Assembly: GCA_028274465.1 (NCBI GenBank)
Contig: CM051455.1
Span: 91,706,365 to 91,770,364 of the forward strand
Direction: 5' to 3'
DNA length: 64,000 bases
DNA from: Plantago ovata
Lineage: Eukaryota > Streptophyta > Magnoliopsida > Lamiales > Plantaginaceae
The notes below the pieces were generated by a model. That model had not been told where the DNA came from, did not search any database, and saw nothing but the letters and a program-made list of their open reading frames with translations. A program made the position numbers and the translations under genes. This document shows positions 58,411-64,000 of this stretch, piece after piece (the stretch's first letter is position 1; every line of letters starts with the position of its first letter).

Positions 58411-59164
58411 ACTACCACCAACAATAAGTTTCGCTACTCATAATAGGCATGCAATCAACAGAAATCATAGAAGAAAACATGTTGAAAGATATATAAAAAT
58501 ATGTAGAATAAACTGTAAGATACAATGTTACCGAAGGTTGTCAATCTCCGAAGAATTGCGATCCTACAAGCTCCAATCTGCTATGAAAAAGTGTCTCCTA
58601 AGCTACGAACCCCCAGAACAGGCTCTGGGAAGTTCCTACCTAACACTACAGAGAAAGGTGAGAGAATACGTCTGGAAAAGTATGAATTTCGGAGAAAAAC
58701 TGAGCAACTATATATAGGCTACGAATAAGTGTGGGGCGATTCGCCCCACACACCGGACGGTTCGCCCGGTGTGGGGCGAGTCGCCCCACGTCCCAGGCGG
58801 TTCGCCCGGGAGTGATTTTCGCGGAATTCCGCGTTTTCAACGAGTTTTTGGATTTCTTCCCCTTTTCGGACTCGGTTTCTGACTTCTAGTGGCCTTCTAA
58901 CCTCCAGATTCGACCCCTAGACTTCAAATCCTATCCGAAAACCTTCAGATACTCCAAATAGGCTTCTGGAACACCAATTCCTTGTTAACTTCAATATAAT
59001 TGCCCGGAAATCCTCGTTTTTCAACCAAAACCTGTAAAATAAAATCTAAAGGGAAACGTGACACTATTCTAATAAAATGCATTAAAATATAGCTAAATTA
59101 ACAAAGAGGATAGCTAAAATAGGTGAAAAAGACTCAAATGAAAGTGTAAAATACACATTCATCA

Positions 59165-59182
59165 AACTCCCCAAACCGAACC
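59165..59182 (-). other. Polypurine tract, element F
   Basis: Inverted GGTTCGGTTTGGGGAGTT beside the F 3' LTR. Confidence 0.8.
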
Positions 59183-60716
59183 TTTGCTTGTCCTCAAGCA
59201 ACTAAGCTAGACTCTAATACAAAAAACAATGCAAGACACAAAATGGAGTCTCATGCCAAATAAAATGAACTAATCTACTGAATCTACCAAAAAACATATG
59301 AACAAAAACCATATAAATCAAAGCATGAAAATAGGTTGAAGAATACCTCGATTGACTTATACACATCCACATAAGCACTTATGTCAAGACAAGATAGTCT
59401 CTCGTAACATTCTCTACCTGGACCTAGTCAGTGCCGACGTAATGAAGCATGCTAAGATACGAATGGTTGTCCTGTGCCTATGAAACTGAGGACTTACTGT
59501 TGTTCCACCATGTTAAGACTTTTCCTCAAAGAGGTCGAACCAGTACTGGCTCTCATCAAACGAAGGAGGGTTCCCTATAAAAGTTAACACTCCCCTATTC
59601 TACCCATCTCTCAAGTAAAGTCTTAAGCTATTCACCACTTCCTGAATGGCAGGACGAGGGTGGTCTAGAACAGATGACACTCAAGAACAAAAGACAAAAA
59701 ATAGAAAATTACAACACGATTACGAACATTACAAGAATTGGAAAATGAGACACAACACTTTGCTAAACTGCTATTTGGCTTTCTTTTTTGGACCCTTCTT
59801 TGCTTTTTTGGGGTCTTTTCTTTTTTTTCTTTCCAGTTTCTTTTTTCCTTTTTTTCCTTCTTTTTTTTCTTTTTTCTTGGAATTTTTTTTTCTTTTTCTT
59901 TTTTTTAAGCCAGCAGTAGCATAACAAAAAGAGAAACAAAATGACTCACACGACTTCCCCAAACCTATTCGAAAGAATAGGTTGGAGTACAAAATTTACG
60001 GAAAAGGAAAATAAACTCACGATACGGGAATGAAAAACGAAAACAAGTCTAATGATGGTGTAACACCCTCCCCAAACCTATTCGGAAGAATAGGTTATAA
60101 ACAAAGGATCACACAACCTCACACTACCTCCTTCCTAGGCATTTAGCAATCTCAAAGAATGGTGAAGACTTGTTGCCTCTTAGGTACATAATTACTCGGG
60201 AAAACAACCATAAGACCCTAACATGCATCATCCTATTATAAAGGCCTTCGTGAACCGCAGTAGAGAAAACACCACTAAGTGATGTCGAGACTACCAAGCT
60301 TAACTAAGTGCAATACATAAATGTGACAAGCCAAGCGAGAAAAACCTCAAACAAATTCATAGAGATGAAGCATACGATTAATGGCATAGTTGGTTGATCT
60401 ACCCAATAAAAAAGTTCAAAAAAATTCGGCAATAAATTCCATATAAAACAAAACATGCAAGACTATCCTAGGATGAATGTAGTGAATGCAACCTAAAAAA
60501 TCTAAGAAAGCAGTAAACGTGCAAGTGCAAATGCAAACAAAGAACAAGATACTAATCAACACAAAGCCCAACAATACTTAACATCACGGTTCACATCCCA
60601 TCCCCCTTACGATTCTTAAGCTAGCCCCTGGCAAAAGAGAATGAGTAATAAGAAGTGATACTAGATGTTACCGAACGGTTTGGCCTCGGTTGGCTGAGAG
60701 TGGACATGTGAAAGGA
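59183..60716 (-). other. Non-coding 3' module of element F
   Basis: No gene. T-rich tract at about 59778-59909, twin hairpins at 59962-59983 and 60075-60096 with perfect 9-bp stems. It matches H over nearly its full length. Confidence 0.75.
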
Positions 60717-62021
60717 CTAATCATCGGGATGGTAATCCCCATAAAAGTCCCTCCACATGTCAGACATGAGCTCATTGGACTGACGTAGAGCCTTCTGCTT
60801 CTGCTGGATGAGCTGTTGCTGCTCCCACCTTTGTTGCCTATCCTCTCGGCGATGCTCCTCGAATGTCTCCCAATCGCGGTTGTGCTGGGCAATGTGCCTG
60901 TCGAGGTCCTGTCGCATGGCCGCGTTGTTGGCGTCAATTCTGTCGAAACGGCCGTCGAGGTAGGTACGGAATTCAGAGAAGTCAAATCCTCTAGACCCCT
61001 ATGGTGCTCGAGGCGGTGCATGTGGTGCTCTATGGACAAACGGGATATCTGGGATAGGGGCTTGGCCAACATCTGCCTCCACAGCATCCTCATGATCGGA
61101 ATCACTCGGCTGGAAGGGTGCTCCTACATCAGCAGCGGCTGCCGTGGGGTTCTTCAACTGATACCTACTCAGCTGCACCTCAATGGTAGAGGATGAAAGG
61201 GAAGCAACCTCGCAATCCCCCTCCTCAATGTCATCGACCCCATGATATTTGCAGTAGGTTGTGATGAAGCTTGGGAAGATGAAGGGCTTCCTCTTCTTTT
61301 CCCAGTGGCGCTCGTACTCCTCATACATGATGTGCCCTATGTCGATCCGATGTCTGTCTATCAGGCAGTAGAGGAGCTCGGCGTAGTAGGGCTGAATCCA
61401 CGAGTCATTCTTCCTAGGGATCAAGTTGAAGATGCAAAATTTCATCATCACCTTAGCTTCAATGCTAAGGTCGCTTTGACTGATCCGTGTAGGTTCTCCC
61501 CCGATTTCTGGATATCGGTACTCCCTGTTGCAGATCACGTCTGTGATATGTCTTCCTATCCCCCTAGCGGCCCTCGAATACAGGTAGGCATGGTCGCTCC
61601 CTGTGAATTCCTGATGCCCAAAATGGATGAATGAAGAAATGTGCTCTGGTGTCCACGGTATTATCAGGCCTCGGACTAGTACCCCATTCTTCTCCTCGAG
61701 ATCTGTGTATCCAGTGTAGAACTCTTGGAGGAGGTTCTCGTCGTACCCCTTGAACCTGTTGGAACTGTACCATACCCAATTCCTTCGTGACCCCAATCAT
61801 GATAGCGTCCTATACCCCGCTGTATCAATTGTTGACTCTGGAATATCAATCCTCCTGTCTGGGATGATCGATCTCCCTCCGTCCGCCAGCTCCGCTTCTA
61901 GCCTTTGACGCACCTCTACCGCAGCTGCAGACAACTCGTACATATGGTGAGATGGTTGGGAGCTTGATGCTACTCCCTTCCCCTTTCTGCTCGAGCCGGC
62001 TCTCCTCGATCTCGGTGCCAT
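60717..62021 (-). pseudogene. ORF2 of element F, two in-frame stops
   Basis: It starts at ATG 62021 and ends TAG 60717, 435 codons with the frame kept throughout. Stops: TGA at about 61797, where H has an Arg codon, and TAG at 60999-61001, which H shares. N-terminal MAPRSRRAG, then the plant transposon protein-like core (WYSSNRF, FYTGY, VRGLIIPW, YAELLYC, IDIGHIMYEEYERHW, FPSFIT), an acidic linker, and after the shared TAG a Gln/Arg-rich helix (RREDRQQRWEQQQLIQQKQ). The function is not known. Position and intron suggest separate expression from gag. Confidence 0.72.
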
Positions 62022-62026
62022 GATTC

Positions 62027-62536
62027 CTACAAACAACAATTAGTATCTTGTACGATGCAAAACAAACCTATGCATATGTAAATATACGAGCGAACAAACG
62101 AGAAATATCTTCAAAAATCCAAAGTCTAGTCTAGCTATTTCATTTCGCAACATATCAATGTAACTACTACAATAACATATCACATTATGCTCTTGCTAAA
62201 CAACAAATGCCTTGAATCACAAGGTTCAATCCATACCATAATAATCATAAATCCTCAACTCCATCAATCATGCATTCTACCAATACATCCATCATTATCA
62301 TATCAACAAACACATGTTTAAGCATGGAATGATAGTAAGAGATACATTTCCTAACAAGATATATCATCTAATAGCAAAAATCTCAAATCAACAAACCAAG
62401 ACTAATTGAACATGCAATTGATAATGAATAACGAATCTAATCACATAAAACATCAACCCATACATCATACAAGCTTAATTGAAGAATAAATCAAAAAAAC
62501 CCCAAATTTGAAAAATTAGGGTTCATGTGATAATAC
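62027..62536 (-). other. Candidate 5' intron before ORF2 (element F)
   Basis: Donor GT at 62536-62535 (last exon base changed, GAT|GTATTA), acceptor TTTGTAG|GAATC with AG at 62028-62027, 510 bp. It matches the H span. Confidence 0.48.
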
Positions 62537-62763
62537 ATCAAATCCGGAGTTTGAATGAACTAGGAAGAGATTTGTTCGGATGAAAAGAAAGAGCACGTAA
62601 CGGGCTTCGATTGAAGCTAAAGAACACACAAATTGATGGAAAGATGAAGAAGTTATGAAGGTTTGAAGGTTTTGTGAAAATGGAGGATTTTTTTGAGTTT
62701 AAGGGAAGAAGGAGAAGTGAGATGAGGAAAAATGGGGAGAAATCCCGTCTTTTAGTTCTGCAG

Positions 62764-62875
62764 GCCGTGGGGTGAATCGCCCCGCACGTCCGGAGCGCGC
62801 GCGCGCGCTCTAGACGTGGGGCGATTCGCCACCCATGGGGGGCGATTCGCCCCCCACCTCCTGAGGTGGGGAGAC
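62764..62875. repeat. GC palindrome array and CG run in the F leader
   Basis: GGGGCGATTCGCC-type palindromes surround AGCGCGCGCGCGCGCT at 62794-62809, the same 16-bp sequence as in H. Confidence 0.75.
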
Positions 62876-63121
62876 GAACGTTTCGAAATAAAAAGCGGTT
62901 TTTAGTCCCCGAAAACCATTTTTCTCAAAACATCACTCGAAAAATCGCACTCGAACATAACATAAGCACATATGACACAGAGATGAACAAATTCACATAT
63001 GCAAAGCAAATTGTTCAAGTATGAATGCATGCAAAAAACCAGTAAAGAAAGCGATAAAAACTCCGGGTTGCCTCCCGGATAGCGCCATTGTTTTAAGTCT
63101 TTGACTCACTCCTGTCTTTGC

Positions 63122-64000
63122 CTAGCTTTTCTTCTTGAGGGTACTAGACTTCCCCTTCACTAATCCCCTTCCCATGCCTCGAACCTGTGAATAAGAATGA
63201 ACATAGACATTAAGACCACTGTAGTCAATAGTGTTAGAAGTATCAGGTGGATCAGATATGGCTTGCAACACATGTTGCTTGCCATCCACTTCAATAGTGC
63301 AAGTTCTTTGGTAGATGTCCATCACGGAGTGTAGCTTAGTTAAGAACGTTCGCCCCAAGAGAATTACATCCCCTGTCCCAGGTATAGACGCCGGCATCAC
63401 TACAAAATCAGTGTAAACAGAGGCTTCACCAATCTTGACTAATACATTCTTCACAACGCCTTCGGGTTTCACAAGGGATCCATCCGCCAGTTGCACAATA
63501 GCCTTATGCACAATTAGTTTTCCAAGGTTACTCTTCTCGAAAACATTCAAATGGAGCGCATTAGAGTAGGATCCCGTGTCTAGTGTGGCACGGACATCTT
63601 CAAGTTCCCCAATCCCGATCTAAACATCGAAACTTTGAGGGAGTGACTCGGGATCCTCTTGCTCCTCTTCACTTTTGTCAGTACCAAGGACCTTCTCTTC
63701 TTCCTCGACCTGTGGGGGCATTTCCCTCTTGCAACTCTCGCACTTAGCAACCTTCTTGATGGTGATTTCAACAGGTAGATCACCCACCAAGGTAATGGAC
63801 ATCGACTTCTCAGTGTTGCTAGGCAGCTTGCCTTGCTCCCTACTTGCTCCTCGGTCGATCAACTATTGCATCTTTTGATGGGCAAGCCTAGTGCTCTCTT
63901 CCAACCTATCAAGCCTTGCCTTAGTCTTCTCGGAATCTTCTTCATAACGTTTGAGAAAACTTTGTGTGTGATCAACCATCTTTTGCAAGTTCTCCATCAG
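63122..64000 (-). pseudogene. Athila-type gag-protease of element F, C-terminal part
   Basis: Only the coiled-coil part, protease and tail are in the window. The DTGS motif is intact. In-frame TAG stops lie at 63863-63865 and 63620-63622, each at a codon read through in H. The tail (YSQVRGMGRG, then a Lys-rich end) matches C and shows that the H tail is frame-changed. The N-terminal part lies beyond the right edge. Confidence 0.85.

Larger units (their letters stand above)
51519..59164 (-). repeat. 3' LTR of element F, split by element G
   Basis: The two parts total about 1.31 kb. It starts TGATGATCG and ends ATTCATCA. TATATATA is at 58709-58716 and GC palindromes at 58730-58813. ACTAC is duplicated on both sides of G (52078-52082 and 58411-58415). 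Confidence 0.9.
51519..64000 (-). mobile_element. Athila-like element F (gag-PR plus ORF2), runs off the window
   Basis: Its 3' LTR (51519-52082 and 58416-59164, split by G) is followed in minus order by polypurine tract, 3' module, ORF2, intron, GC leader and gag-protease up to the window edge. The left flank CTGGG would be its target duplication. Same build as H. The 5' LTR is not seen. Confidence 0.88.

Noticed and set aside
60668..61105. 145-codon minus-strand ORF in element F (also 22856-23197 in H)
   Set aside because: Out of frame with ORF2, whose own frame stays conserved through the region.

Overview
The window is plant nuclear DNA made almost wholly of LTR retrotransposons nested in one another. 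I found no host gene, rRNA or tRNA gene. The evidence for a plant, probably a eudicot, is: Ty1/copia elements of SIRE/Maximus type with a tRNA-iMet primer site; Ty3/gypsy elements of Athila type with a tRNA-Asp primer site; a Tat-type gypsy element with an antisense extra ORF; and a scrap of Helitron/Pif1 helicase. I cannot name the species.

Layout. 1-6053: 3' part of copia element A (accessory ORF, polypurine tract, LTR). 6054-6256: start of another copia element. 6257-11332: Athila-like element C (minus), missing its 3' side. 11333-15911: Athila-like element D (plus), missing its 5' side. 15912-42111: Tat-type gypsy element T (plus; gag tail, PR, RT, RNase H, INT, antisense ORF, 3' LTR). 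T is split twice. In pol lies solo LTR S (19594-29667), which itself contains complete minus-strand element H (19954-28818). In the 3' LTR of T lies complete plus-strand element E (35838-41359). 42207-42428: Pif1-like helicase scrap. 42429-51518: copia element B (LTR, gag, PR, INT, RT/RNase H, start of an accessory ORF). 51519-64000: Athila-like element F (minus) inserted in that ORF and running off the window; its LTR contains complete element G (52083-58410, minus). Perfect 5-bp target duplications fix S (GCACA), H (CCGGG) and G (ACTAC); E has AATAG/AATAC.

None of the Athila-like copies carries reverse transcriptase, RNase H or integrase. They come in three builds: (1) gag-protease plus a second ORF of about 435 codons behind a candidate 5' intron (H, F, probably C); (2) gag-protease alone joined to a non-coding 3' module (G); (3) a short gag-like ORF plus that 3' module (D, E). 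All share LTR ends TGATGAAC/GTTCATCA (with small variations), the 3' module (twin hairpins, purine tract, G-rich polypurine tract) and GC-rich palindromes beside the LTR TATA box. They look like non-autonomous passengers needing enzymes from an autonomous Athila-type relative not seen here.

Most coding regions are broken. T carries three TGA stops where CGA would be expected, as if methylated CpG had decayed. The least expected signals are: seven short hairpins with a conserved loop and co-varying stems between the B pol stop and its accessory ORF; GC palindrome arrays at LTR promoters and again before ORF2; twin hairpins kept in all the 3' modules; and the mosaic element G.
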